From Lumbricus terrestris (lineage: Eukaryota > Annelida > Clitellata > Crassiclitellata > Lumbricidae): a DNA stretch of 64,000 nt. Below the pieces are notes generated by a model. It saw nothing but the letters and a program-made list of their open reading frames with translations, was not told the origin of the DNA and made no database searches. Both the position numbers and the translations under genes were made by a program. Shown here piece after piece: positions 1 to 11,923 of this stretch. Within the stretch, counting starts at the first letter, position 1. Every line of letters begins with the position of its first letter. The stretch spans positions 22,077,617 through 22,141,616 of the forward strand of contig OX457041.1 in NCBI GenBank assembly GCA_949752735.1, in the 5' to 3' direction.

Positions 1-297
<297 letters not shown>

Positions 298-532
298 TGC
301 TGATGATGTTGATTCTATAATGCTTCTATTCTAGGCTTAGCAAGGTCATTATAAAGCATACCTAATCTGATTGTTTATAATATTAGGAATTGGGAATAGT
401 TACTATGACGACATGCATGGTGTTTAATCTGGTGTCAAATCTGTTTAATCGATCTGACGTCGGAGTGTCCTGGTGAGAAGTGTTCTTGTCGGCACTGGAT
501 TGTTTGCGTGCATCTCTACCACATCGACAGCG

Positions 533-600
533 TGTGTGTGTGTGCGCGCGCGTGTGTGTGTGTGCGCGCGCGCGTGCGTGTATGCGTGTGTGTGTGTGTT
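533..600. repeat. TG/CG dinucleotide microsatellite
   Basis: Alternating GT and CG tracts. Open frames over it on both strands are compositional artefacts. Confidence 0.9.
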
Positions 601-694
601 TCAGTGTAATAATCATTGGATCCTAAACCGCTGTTGTGCAGCGTTTGCTTTGTTTAGTGTGGCTGTCCATGCAAGAGCTGAAGACTCTTCTCTT

Positions 695-800
695 ATCACT
701 ACTCAAGTTCTCCAACCGAGCCATAATTTACTGTACAAAAACACTTCCAACGCATGCCAACCTAATACGTATTTACCTACAGGGGCCACATGCATAAGAG
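695..800 (+). mobile_element. short LINE remnant (copy of the 1.46 kb segment)
   Basis: The 22 bases starting near 701 recur at about 1459, inside a recognisable LINE reverse-transcriptase C-terminus. This is therefore a shorter, decayed copy of the same element. No intact frame. Confidence 0.35.
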
Positions 801-871
801 GGCATATCTCTTGCTCCTAGCTTAAATGCGGGAGTAGTAGGCTACGTTAATTCCGTGTGCATGGGACGAGA

Positions 872-1150
872 TTAGCGAGTTATGCGATGTATAACGTTAT
901 TCCAACTCTGATGAAGGAGTAAGCGGGCTATTCCCATCGTGAACAATAGACGGCCGACTTTAGCTGGACAGCGTGACAATAATAGGCGCCAGTCGTTATT
1001 GCCCTCTGGTCCGTCTCGTTTTCGCCACCCTGGCAACGACCGCATATAAATATCTTTCACGCATGAGCGTCCAGCTGAACTCCGCCACTGGTTGTTCTCT
1101 GCCAGTGCCAGTCCCACGTCTGGATAAAGGAGGAGGGCAGTACTAATCAT
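872..1150 (-). mobile_element. retroelement remnant, shared with 36.39 kb
   Basis: A 92-codon minus-strand frame begins with residues resembling ALLLYPDVGLALAENNQWRS. Nearly the same sequence occurs on the plus strand at about 36389-36445 ([20 protein letters not shown]), showing a dispersed repeat. The pattern of acidic residue, then N/R-x-WR, recalls the extreme C-terminus of non-LTR reverse transcriptases, but that family link is an inference. The frame is open here and broken soon after in the other copy. Confidence 0.45.
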
Positions 1151-1419
1151 CTTTTATATGGCAGTATCGTTAAGCATGCAACAAGCCAAGCGTCCAGCTA
1201 TAACCTATAAAATTGTGGGAAGAGCAAGCGTTATGCATCGTCGGGTGCAAGGAATGTCCAGATTAACTATGTCTCTTGCTATTCTATCTCCATGCATAAG
1301 GCCGAATTCCAAGGGCATAGTCGGGACAAGCTATGTCGGCGTTTTCGGGTGTTACGGTGTAGGCTCTACACCTGGATTAGCCTATGCCTGGTCATGTGCA
1401 TACGGCCCCAGATCATCCG

Positions 1420-1640
1420 CCTGCCTTACACTATCTCGACCGCCGGTCACAAGTCATCTCAAGTTCTCCAACCGAGCCATATCCAACTCAGCAACACGCC
1501 TTTGGAATGATCTGCCTGCTGAGTTCCGATCCTTTTCAGTTCCTCCAACATCACACAACATCAACTTCCTCAGGCTCCTCTATCCATCACACCCCGGGCT
1601 TTTCAATCGAAACTTAAGACACTCCTTTTCAAGAACTCTT
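1420..1640 (+). pseudogene. LINE reverse-transcriptase C-terminal remnant
   Basis: The plus-strand frame contains FSNRAISNSATRLWNDLPAE followed by a hydrophobic/aromatic stretch. This is the hallmark of the C-terminal tail of L2/CR1/Jockey-like LINE ORF2 (S-x-A-x-R-L-W-N-x-L-P, then F-K-x-x-L-K-x-x-L-F). No polymerase or endonuclease domain is present, so it is a 5'-truncated dead copy. A similar tail occurs near 51.4 kb. Confidence 0.7.
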
Positions 1641-1964
1641 AATCTGTCTCATCTGATCCTCCACCGTCCAATTCCCGGCCCAGATGACACCCGCCTTAGT
1701 AGCTGTTCCGCCCCTCTGATCCTATGGTACCTCGACCCGGAACACCACGAACTATTCTGATGGACAACCCTTCTGACTCAACGCAGCGCTTGTGAATAAG
1801 CTGGTGTCCCAGAAATTTTGACGGCGGAAATGGAAATTGTCTTGAGATTTTGGCCGACGAATAAAAAAAAAGGTCGTCAGGAATTTTTGCGACTGAAAAC
1901 GGAAAATTTTCGCCCGCGAGTTCAGTCCACCCCCAAAACTGAAATCCTGGCGCCACCACTGCGT

Positions 1965-2330
1965 TTCCTCCCCCTCCTCCTCCTTCTCACTTCCTCATTC
2001 TCTTCTTCCTCCTCCCTCTTCTGCTTTGTGTTCTCGTCTTTTCCAATCTCATTTTAATAATCAGAAAACAATTGAAGTTACTTTACGCTGCAGGTGATGT
2101 CCTGTGTCCTCTCGAGCGATGTCGAAGATGCCATCCAGATGAAGATCGTCTAAACCGATCCACCGGCTGCTGCTGCTGCTGCTGCTGCTGCTGAGAGCTG
2201 CATAGCCCGTATGTGTGCCAGAGAGGATGTCTACGCTACAGAGTATACGATGGCGTCGATGGAGAGATAAAGCAGACAGCAGCAGCGGCAGTAACAGCAG
2301 CCTCCGACTAAATGGCATCATCGGCGGAAC
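1965..2330. repeat. pyrimidine-rich and CTG low-complexity stretch
   Basis: TCC/CTT-rich tract at about 1968-2050, nine CTG triplets at about 2168-2195, and CAG/CAGCAG clusters at about 2275-2305. No gene seen. Confidence 0.7.
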
Positions 2331-2350
2331 CGGAGTTCGTGATGAGGCTA

Positions 2351-2399
2351 GTAGCAGGCATATAACATTGTTATTATAACAATGTTATATGCCTGCTAC
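2351..2399. repeat. perfect 24-bp inverted repeat with 1-bp spacer
   Basis: The left arm, starting GTAGCAGGCATATAACATTG, is matched exactly by its reverse complement after a single T, giving a 49-bp near-palindrome. It could form a hairpin or cruciform. No terminal repeats or target-site duplication of a known MITE were seen around it. Confidence 0.95.
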
Positions 2400-4084
2400 A
2401 AGCCTACAACAGCCACGCTCGGTTGCGTCAGTCGTTAAGCTACGTCAAGTTAGATTTGCTGTATCAAAACATGTATACATACTCTAACGATAAGATGCCA
2501 TAAGACTTTTTTGTAGACCCCGTACAGGGCCAGGGGTCCAAATCCTCATGTAATTATATACTTCATGAATTGGTATTTTATCTATTGGTCAAAATGTTTA
2601 AATATTTCGCGAATTATCGTTCAGACTCGTGAATAAATGTTTTGAAAATATGTTTTGCGTACGGACCTGACTGTCATCTGAGTTAGTATTAGGTTGTTAG
2701 ACTCTTAGGAGCCGTATGCATATGACCAGGCATAGATTAATCCTGGTGTAGAGACTAGGCGGCTAGGCCTAGTGATGCGTCTGGGTGCAGCTGCATGCAT
2801 TATTCATAAATGCTCGAGGAATAGCTGTTGAAATTATAAATAAATTAACAATAAGGCCTATATAATTTTAGGCTGCACTCAGGCTTAATTAAGTTGACCT
2901 AAGTTACTTGAATGACATTATGACAGCTCATCCGTGAGTAACCTAATCGTAATCGTTGACTCGGATATTCTACAGTGCCTAGAATTAAGCGGGAACCAGC
3001 TTATTCACAGGCGCGCGCAATCAAAGCAAAGTCAATAGGCAGTGGTTAAAAATCCAGTAGGGAGTTTTAGTGAATGTGGTAGACCTATATATGTTATTCA
3101 ATGCTACTCCCAGTTTCGGCAGTATTATTCTAAAAGCCTGCGATCTCAACTTCACGCATCAAATCCGAGCAGCTATGTTGCACAGAGCAGACAAGGTGCA
3201 CGACGTGAGGAAGCTCGTCGTTAGCTCGATGTCACCAAGGCGGAAAAAGGAATAATTTTATCAGCACTGATAAAGAATACCGGCAAGGGAGCTCACGAAG
3301 AGAATTATCGTTCAGACGCGTGATAAGCGGATTTTTGAGTGGCGCTTTAGAAGTGTTGAGATTACGATTACCATTTCAATAGCTATAGATAACGTCAGAG
3401 TAATGTACTATGTAAGTGCTTTCACGGATAACCTGCAGTTAAGGTTACATCATCGTTCATTTACTGCTTGCTTTTTTCAATAATGGTCCTCACATGCAAG
3501 TCAAAGTTTACGGGGTCCTTTAGTGCAAGATTCACATGGGGAGGCATCTGGGCACCTATATACCTATGAACGTACTAAACCTAAGTAGTAAGCAGTGTAA
3601 CCACCTAAGCAATACACCACTCATTATTGATCGAATGGCAGGTCTATTTTTCTTACATCTGGTATTCTATAAGCTTACTTAAAGCTGAACAAATGCAACA
3701 TATTCGGCACAGTTATAGAACTATTAATTAACGTTTAAAATGGCAACGGTTAATGTGAAACCAGAACAAAGTTATATCATTTCCTGTTCAACAAACACTG
3801 GAAGCTTTCGCTTCCGTATACGCTCACTCTTGACAGTTCGAGACAATGATTAGACATTCCACTCTCGCCTGATGGACCTTATCCAAGTTCGATGTCATGC
3901 GTAACACTGTACAGCAATGGTGTAATATAGTTGTGAGATCAGATTACTAGTACTATATATAGGCCTACACTATACAGTATATATACATGTATTTTTTCAG
4001 TAGGCCTCTCCCTGCATGACTTATCAAAAACTTATCTAAATGGAAACTTAATCGATTCATCGAGTCTGTAATTTGAGGGTCTAC
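2400..4084. other. no gene seen; downstream flank of the glycosyltransferase
   Basis: AT-rich DNA 3' of the minus-strand glycosyltransferase; part of it may be that gene's 3' UTR. Short open frames at 3042-3255 have no recognisable homology. A LINE 3'-end-like motif lies at about 3338-3375 and two copies of the TAGGCCTA palindrome are at about 2767 and 3958. Confidence 0.6.
3338..3378 (+). mobile_element. LINE 3'-end fragment
   Basis: Contains GAGTGGCGCTTTAGAAG followed by a GATTACGATTACC tail. The same tail pattern (GCGCTTTAGAAG then GATT-G/A-CGATTA) is found at about 17197-17425, where it is interrupted by a MITE. A short 3' end of a 5'-truncated LINE is the simplest reading. Confidence 0.4.
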
Positions 4085-4626
4085 TTATGGAATGCTGGAG
4101 AGAGGCTTTGCATATATAGGGTTAATTTTTTTAACCGCTTTTTTCACATTAATTGGTTTCAACTCATGAGAACCGAATATGATGAGTCGAGCGACTTCAG
4201 CGAAAGTCGTGCTTTGCATGAGAATGTCTTCGAATCCGTTAGGCCGTTTTTGCGGTGGCCAGAGTCGCATCCAAAGATGGAGTGCATAACTATGCGTCCA
4301 GTTGTACCACCCGTCGTAAAACAGCGCTCGCCCATTATAGTTCGGTCGATTAAGACTCGAATCCTCGACGTGAATCAGGTGCGGGTAGAGAATAGCCAAC
4401 ACGTGTGTGTTGATAACGGACTTTACGGCCCAGACCTCAGTTTTACCAGTATAGGAATGATATTGTTCGCGAAGGAGGCGGAGAAATGGAGCGCCTTTCT
4501 CAGCGAGAATTATTCCATTGCACACGCTGTTAAAACTCTCCCGACCCATTGTGACTGAATATTGACGAAGTGGCGCAAACGATTTGACGACCAACACATC
4601 CGCATCCAGATATATTCCGCCATAAC
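4085..4626 (-). CDS. glycosyltransferase exon 2 (DXD catalytic part)
   Basis: Starts at the acceptor at 4627-4628, not at the upstream in-frame ATG, because only the spliced reading gives RYGGIYLDADVLVV. Further family marks are VCNGIILAEKGAPFL and, near the end, an H-x-x-x-H-L-W segment. Stop at 4085. About 84 bp separate the exon start from the left LTR at 4711. Confidence 0.85.
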
Positions 4627-7600
4627 CTGAGGATAAGCACATCGCAAATACGATTAATAAATCAATGGTCAAAGTGTCATTATATATATACATATGTATT
4701 TATATGTATATGTGACGTTCCCCCCCTTTTACGCTTGACCTCTCTGGCCTGGCACTACCAGTAGGGAACTCCATCGTTCCCCTACCTGCCATCCGTTCGT
4801 CCAAGCATAAAGAGGGTTGGCTCCTTTCGAACGCCATGTAGTCCTGAGGATGGCCCGCGGGGGTGCTAAGTCCTGCAGTTTGGTGTACCACCCCCAGTCC
4901 TACCCCTGGAGCCCCACCCACGTTCTGATCCCTACTCCCCTCGTAGAACCTAGGTTGGTCCGACTGGGAATAACCGGCCTGGGACGGGAGTCCTAGTCTG
5001 TCCATTTGTAGATAGTCCTGTCTAGGCTTCTCTTTCAGTCTAGCGCTCCGTCTGTTACCCTGGACACCCTCTGTACTGGCTCCCTCTTCTTCCCCTACCC
5101 GTTGACAAGGTGCAGCCGAGTGTGGCGCGGTAAAGCAGTACTCTACAACCACATTTCCTTCATGGTCTGGGTTCGTCTGTATTGCCCTCTCGAAAGCAGT
5201 TGGGTGCCCCCTTCCCTCCATTGGACACCCCAACTCTTGCCGGCTTTCCCTCTCCTCCTCTAAGAACCGTTGCCTATCTATGCCTGAAGCTGCATTAGGG
5301 AATCGTCGTAAGTCAGAGAATCTCTCCTCCCATTCCTGAATCGTATTCTCTAATCGTGTCTGCATAATGTCTTGCTCGGCGTATACTATTTCCACTTGCT
5401 CGGCCATGGCCATCACTTTAGATGCTAGCTCTCTCTGTCGTTCGTCCATCTCCCGCTGACATTCCTGCATCTCCCGTTGACATTCGTCTATCTTTTTCTG
5501 CCTTCCATCTATGCCCTTCAACTTTCCCTCTACGCCGGTCAAAGTCTGATTTATCTGAGTCAACATGGCCATCAATGTCGAGTCTAACCCTGGCTGTCGC
5601 GGTCCGTCATTGTCTTCATCCAGTCGTTCATCAGATTCAGATACACGAGACATATTAATCCAATTGCGTCAGTTATGATTCTTTAATGCAATTACACAAT
5701 AATACACAGTTCTAAATAGCTCAACATAAATCTCTTAATCTAAAAATAGACACAGTTCAACATTCACTCTCAATCACACGTGCTTAGTTCGAGCTACACA
5801 GCATATAATAACGGAATTTTATGACCTGGGTTTTTCCCTCACTCGACTCAATCTCATTCGACGCACTGCAGTCAAAACAATAACACAAGCCTACCAGTTC
5901 TCGGTTCGATTCCAGTCCTTCACAGTTTCTCCTTCTTTTACGGCCGTTCGTCGTATCTCAATCGTAGACGCGTGTCGTCTAAGTTTCCACAGTTCCAGTA
6001 TTATCCCAATAACAACGTAATCGTTCACTACGGTTCCTCCGTCTTAATTCTCTCGAACGCTACTAATCGATTCACGGATCTGGATCTTTATTCGCAGATA
6101 CGGGCTGTCCTTGCTTCGTCGTCGTCGGCATTCGTTTCGCAATAATCAATCGTCTCGGACATCAAGCGTCGTTCATCTCGGACATCAAGCGTTCCGTCGT
6201 CTAGGACATAAGCGATCGTTCATTCCTTCCCGGTCCCTTTTATACATAATCGATGCTGACCTCAGCAGAAAGGCCCCTCGAAGCATTAGTCGCTCCCGTT
6301 GTCTGTCTGATTGTATTGCTGGACAGTGCCTGAGTCCTCGTGCGTCCTGCACGCTAAGTCGGCGAAAAGACGCCTATTCAGCAGGTCTTAGTTCTTGCCG
6401 TGTAAGCATTTGTTTCACAACTTCGGCCTGCAATCCTCCACCTAACTCGCACGCACATACATCCATCCATACTCCAATACATGCAGTTGATTATAATTGA
6501 GTTTAAGTGGCGCTCTATAAATGAAGAATCCTAGATCTTCACACTGCTCTCACCCGACGAATCCCGAATTCTGAGGGACAATTAGATTAACTGCGTGTAC
6601 ACAATACTATTCAATGCCTATGCTAATAGTCCATGGTTATACAATGTTATGCAATCAATGCAGTAATCGATACTCTACTAATGCAATTCCATTCAGCAAT
6701 CTTTCAGACCAACATATTAACGTCTTTCACATCCACAAGTTAATGCAATTAAATTCATATAGGCAATGCTTTAGCCTACTCTAGATTAAGAATGTCCATA
6801 ATTCATCAATGAATAATCCTCGTACTCTCCAATGTTCTTCACAACGTTATGCATACTACATCTAACAGTTCAAACCTACAGTAGACAGTTCAGCCTATCC
6901 GATTTTAGTCGTACAATTTTTATTTAATCGAATGAGTGACTGCACTCGCTAACCGACATTACTTATTTTTATCAATCACGTGACGTTAACTATCTAGACG
7001 AGTACATATAGAACAGACGTAGTAGAAACACAGTTCAACCCTTGCATGTTACCCCGACAGTTTTATCTTCTCGTTTTGGTTCCAGAAGAATCATCGTGGC
7101 TCGTCCTTCCTTTATTTCCTCTTGTTGAAGGCTGTCCGTCGTATGTTCGTTATCCCCATCGATTGAACGATGTTAGGTTCCTTCCCCTTGAACCACCATA
7201 CGCTTCCCAGTAAAACCATGGTTGTCGTACCCTGAAGCACCTTGCTGCTTCCAGTTCTTGCTCGTTGAACGGCGAAATGACAACATCATTGTCCTCTACT
7301 ACTCTTCCGCAACGAAGCACATCATTGAAGAAATGGAGATCCGTTCTCCGTCCCATTATCTCTATCCAGTTCTCTCGCATGTTCCAGTTGACGTAATTAT
7401 CTGCCATCCACTTGTAGCCTAGCAGAATTTCATCTACCTGGGGTGTAACGACAGCATCTACGTAAAAAGTTATTCCATCCATCTCCAATCTTAACCTGGT
7501 CCTGCCCAGCACGATTATCTGAGAATTGTTCGCAGCGTAAAGCGTGTGCTGCGACGGCCTAATATCCGCCTGTCTCACTAATCTAGCTGGCGCTAGACAA

Positions 7601-10600
7601 ATCGTCGAACCAGTGTCCAATAAACAATTTCTCCATTTCCCGTGAAGTTTCATCTTTAAATAGGCGCTGCTTGCATTCGGTACGTGTCTCACGTGTTGCA
7701 TGGGTGGTCCTTGTCCGTAGTTTCCTGGTTCATTTCTCCAATTTCCATTCCAATTTCTGTTCCAATTTCTATTCCAATTTCCACCATTCTGCATGTTATA
7801 TTCGCAGTGACGTTGCAAATGCCCCCTCCACAGATATAACATCTGCGCATATCCGGTTGAAATCTCTGGTTGTTGCGATGGTAACCCTGTTGTTGTGCGT
7901 TCCTGTGTTGATTATTATTATAGCGTTGCGCGTAGTATCTATTATTATTATTTGGAGGTCGCAGGTCTCTGACGTCACTCCTCCCTTGATTCCTTCCATC
8001 CGAATTCCTTCGTCCGTTTCCATTTGAATTATTTCTGTAGCGCATTTCCACTTCGTCTTCAGAATTATCGTCGTTTTCTCCAATTGTCCGCACTCGATCG
8101 TTTCCTCTGTTTCCTGAATTTATGCCTCGTTCCGCCTGTTTATAGCTGTGAAGTCTGAGCGATATTTTCACTGCCTCGTCCAATTTCTTTGGTTCTTTTT
8201 CCAAAACTTTCAAACTCAATTCTCGATCTCCCAAGGCGTCTAAGTATGCTTTGATTCCTATCATTTCACTGTGAACTGTCGCTTTCCCTGGATACGCCAT
8301 CGTCATTAGTCGACTTATCTCCGCTGCTAACTGAGCTAAATCCTCGTTAGGTTTCTGCCTTCTTGAGTTTAATTGCACTTGGAACATAACTTGCTGTTCT
8401 TCTGTACCATACCTTGCCTTCAGACGTTCTACTAGTCTTTCTGCTGACTCAAGTTCTTCCAACTCGTCATCTGGGACTACTCTTGCTGCTTCGTCCGTAA
8501 GAGCGCACGTCAAATGATTTAAACTGTCTCTCTCGTTCCATCCGTTTTGATCTCGACAAATTTTGAATTTGCGTAGAAAGGCTGTTAACTCGGTTTTTCC
8601 GTCGTAGCTTCCTAATTTTATTTGGTTGTTTTTATTCGGTGTGCTGACGTTTGCATTATCCACGACAGGTTTGTACACAGGTTGAGTTATGTAGCTCGTC
8701 TCGTTTGCTGTTGTTTGCGTTGCTGTTGAGGTTGTAGGGTTATATGTTCCAGGTTGGTATTGTTGTGCTGCTTCGTGGTTAAGTCTCAGTGGTATTGTCG
8801 AAGGATAGACAGTGTTCATCGAATTCGTCATCATCATCGCGATAGGTACACAAGGTCTTGATGTTCTTGCTCCAGACATTGTTGTTGTACAGTCAGCGTT
8901 ATTTCGTGTTTGCAGCGGTAGCCTATACTCGTGGCGTCTCCTTGCGAGTGTATTTGAATCAATCTCAGCTTCATTGAACGAACCCCCCGAATTGTATTCG
9001 AAATTTTTGTTCAGCCGCCTATAGCTCGAACTATGCCCAACATCATCATAAACGATTTCATCATCATCAACACACACACGTTCATCAAATCTTAATCGTC
9101 TATTGTCTTCCCGTCTGTCTGTTCGTTCGTCCGTCGCATTTTCTGTATGTCTGTCATAGTCTAAAATTCTTCCCATTCGTTCTGTCTCTTCATTAAAATC
9201 ATTTCTCTCATTTCTCTCTCTGTCTCTTCTAACTAATATTCCACCTGTACTTCCGTGTTCCATCTGTCTTTCTGTCCTATTTCCAAAATTTCTCATTTCA
9301 CCCATATATTCGTTTCCGTTTCTATCTTCATCTTCACCATTCCCTCTTATCTGATTCCTTTCAGCTTCTTCATCATTGCAACGCTCTGTTCTTCTTCTTT
9401 CACCTTGATCGACATCCTCGCCGCCATTGTGACGTTCCCCCCCTTTTACGCTTGACCTCTCTGGCCTGGCACTACCAGTAGGGAACTCCATCGTTCCCCT
9501 ACCTGCCATCCGTTCGTCCAAGCATAAAGAGGGTTGGCTCCTTTCGAACGCCATGTAGTCCTGAGGATGGCCCGCGGGGGTGCTAAGTCCTGCAGTTTGG
9601 TGTACCACCCCCAGTCCTACCCCTGGAGCCCCACCCACGTTCTGATCCCTACTCCCCTCGTAGAACCTAGGTTGGTCCGACTGGGAATAACCGGCCTGGG
9701 ACGGGAGTCCTAGTCTGTCCATTTGTAGATAGTCCTGTCTAGGCTTCTCTTTCAGTCTAGCGCTCCGTCTGTTACCCTGGACACCCTCTGTACTGGCTCC
9801 CTCTTCTTCCCCTACCCGTTGACAAGGTGCAGCCGAGTGTGGCGCGGTAAAGCAGTACTCTACAACCACATTTCCTTCATGGTCTGGGTTCGTCTGTATT
9901 GCCCTCTCGAAAGCAGTTGGGTGCCCCCTTCCCTCCATTGGACACCCCAACTCTTGCCGGCTTTCCCTCTCCTCCTCTAAGAACCGTTGCCTATCTATGC
10001 CTGAAGCTGCATTAGGGAATCGTCGTAAGTCAGAGAATCTCTCCTCCCATTCCTGAATCGTATTCTCTAATCGTGTCTGCATAATGTCTTGCTCGGCGTA
10101 TACTATTTCCACTTGCTCGGCCATGGCCATCACTTTAGATGCTAGCTCTCTCTGTCGTTCGTCCATCTCCCGCTGACATTCCTGCATCTCCCGTTGACAT
10201 TCGTCTATCTTTTTCTGCCTTCCATCTATGCCCTTCAACTTTCCCTCTACGCCGGTCAAAGTCTGATTTATCTGAGTCAACATGGCCATCAATGTCGAGT
10301 CTAACCCTGGCTGTCGCGGTCCGTCATTGTCTTCATCCAGTCGTTCATCAGATTCAGATACACGAGACATATTAATCCAATTGCGTCAGTTATGATTCTT
10401 TAATGCAATTACACAATAATACACAGTTCTAAATAGCTCAACATAAATCTCTTAATCTAAAAATAGACACAGTTCAACATTCACTCTCAATCACACGTGC
10501 TTAGTTCGAGCTACACAGCATATAATAACGGAATTTTATGACCTGGGTTTTTCCCTCACTCGACTCAATCTCATTCGACGCACTGCAGTCAAAACAATAA

Positions 10601-11887
10601 CACAAGCCTACCAGTTCTCGGTTCGATTCCAGTCCTTCACAGTTTCTCCTTCTTTTACGGCCGTTCGTCGTATCTCAATCGTAGACGCGTGTCGTCTAAG
10701 TTTCCACAGTTCCAGTATTATCCCAATAACAACGTAATCGTTCACTACGGTTCCTCCGTCTTAATTCTCTCGAACGCTACTAATCGATTCACGGATCTGG
10801 ATCTTTATTCGCAGATACGGGCTGTCCTTGCTTCGTCGTCGTCGGCATTCGTTTCGCAATAATCAATCGTCTCGGACATCAAGCGTCGTTCATCTCGGAC
10901 ATCAAGCGTTCCGTCGTCTAGGACATAAGCGATCGTTCATTCCTTCCCGGTCCCTTTTATACATAATCGATGCTGACCTCAGCAGAAAGGCCCCTCGAAG
11001 CATTAGTCGCTCCCGTTGTCTGTCTGATTGTATTGATGGACAGTGCCTGAGTCCTCGTGCGTCCTGCACGCTAAGTCGGCGAAAAGACGCCTATTCAGCA
11101 GGTCTTAGTTCTTGCCGTGTAAGCATTTGTTTCACAACTTCGGCCTGCAATCCTCCACCTAACTCGCACGCACATACATCCATCCATACTCCAATACATG
11201 CAGTTGATTATAATTGAGTTTAAGTGGCGCTCTATAAATGAAGAATCCTAGATCTTCACATATATATATTATGTTGTGGTCCTATCTAATTTAGCGGCCT
11301 TATTGGGTCCTTCCGACCAATAGAGATTTCAACAATGAAAATTATAAATCTCGACGGCAAGGTTTTAAGACTTACTATTATTATGCATGACGATTGAATC
11401 GAATGAATGAATTTATGGCTGAATGAATGGATGAATGAAAGTGAGGTTATCCAATTTGATGCATAGAAATGGAAAGTCCAGTATTACGATTGTAAAGGTT
11501 CAGATTCAATCAGACTCCAAATAATGCCGACAACCAATAATTATGTTTAAGAATCCATTATCCAATATGAAAACAACAAAACAACGAATACAATACAACA
11601 CAAATAGGCCTATACCGTGGACCCGGGGCGGCGGAGTGGCACGTGGGAAGGGCGACGAGGCAGTGATTCCGTAGCGTGAAGGTAGCGTAGAGTCGATGGC
11701 GTCGTTGCAGTAGCTTAGACTGCAGGCTCGATCGTATGACGTCTATGATACGGCCTGTCTACAGATCAAAGTCCCATCATCGAGCGAAGATGATGAATCG
11801 GATTATCGGAGTCCCTTCGTGTATACAGACTCCTCGGCTCGTCGTAATATATATACATATATATATATATACATATATATAGTAGCC

Positions 11888-11923
<36 letters not shown>

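Larger units (their letters stand above)
4711..11260 (-). mobile_element. LTR retrotransposon, gag-pro only, in glycosyltransferase intron
   Basis: A 6550-bp element bounded by two 1833-bp direct LTRs that begin TGTGA and end TCACA. It lies in sense with the host gene. The flanks show a 4-bp TATA on both sides (4707-4710 and 11261-11264), a plausible target duplication, though the site is AT-rich. Reading the minus strand, the order is 5' LTR (9428-11260), gag, an overlapping protease frame, about 600 bp of non-coding sequence, and 3' LTR (4711-6543). No reverse transcriptase, RNase H or integrase is present in the 2884-bp interior. It is thus probably non-autonomous. Gag and protease look Ty3/Gypsy-like. 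The LTRs differ at one site that I could find, so the insertion is recent. Confidence 0.9.
9428..11260 (-). repeat. 5' LTR (in element orientation)
   Basis: Copy of 4711-6543 at a constant offset of 4717. The only difference noticed is A at 11036 against C at 6319. Element-strand order: TGTGAAGATC start, TATA box, AATAAA signal, then the Gag start codon at 10370 within the U5 part, and the LTR end at 9428. Confidence 0.95.

Noticed and set aside
1811..1962. Possible further hAT MITE (CTGGTGTCCCAGAAATTT and inverted CAGTGGTGGCGCCAGG)
   Set aside because: Ends are only partly alike and no flanking duplication could be found.
4700..5653. 317-codon minus-strand frame as an independent gene
   Set aside because: It is the LTR-encoded start of Gag duplicated in the 3' LTR and ends just outside it.
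6111..6500. 129-codon plus-strand frame in the LTR, repeated at 10828-11217
   Set aside because: Antisense to the element in the U3 region, no recognisable domain. Its duplication follows from LTR duplication.
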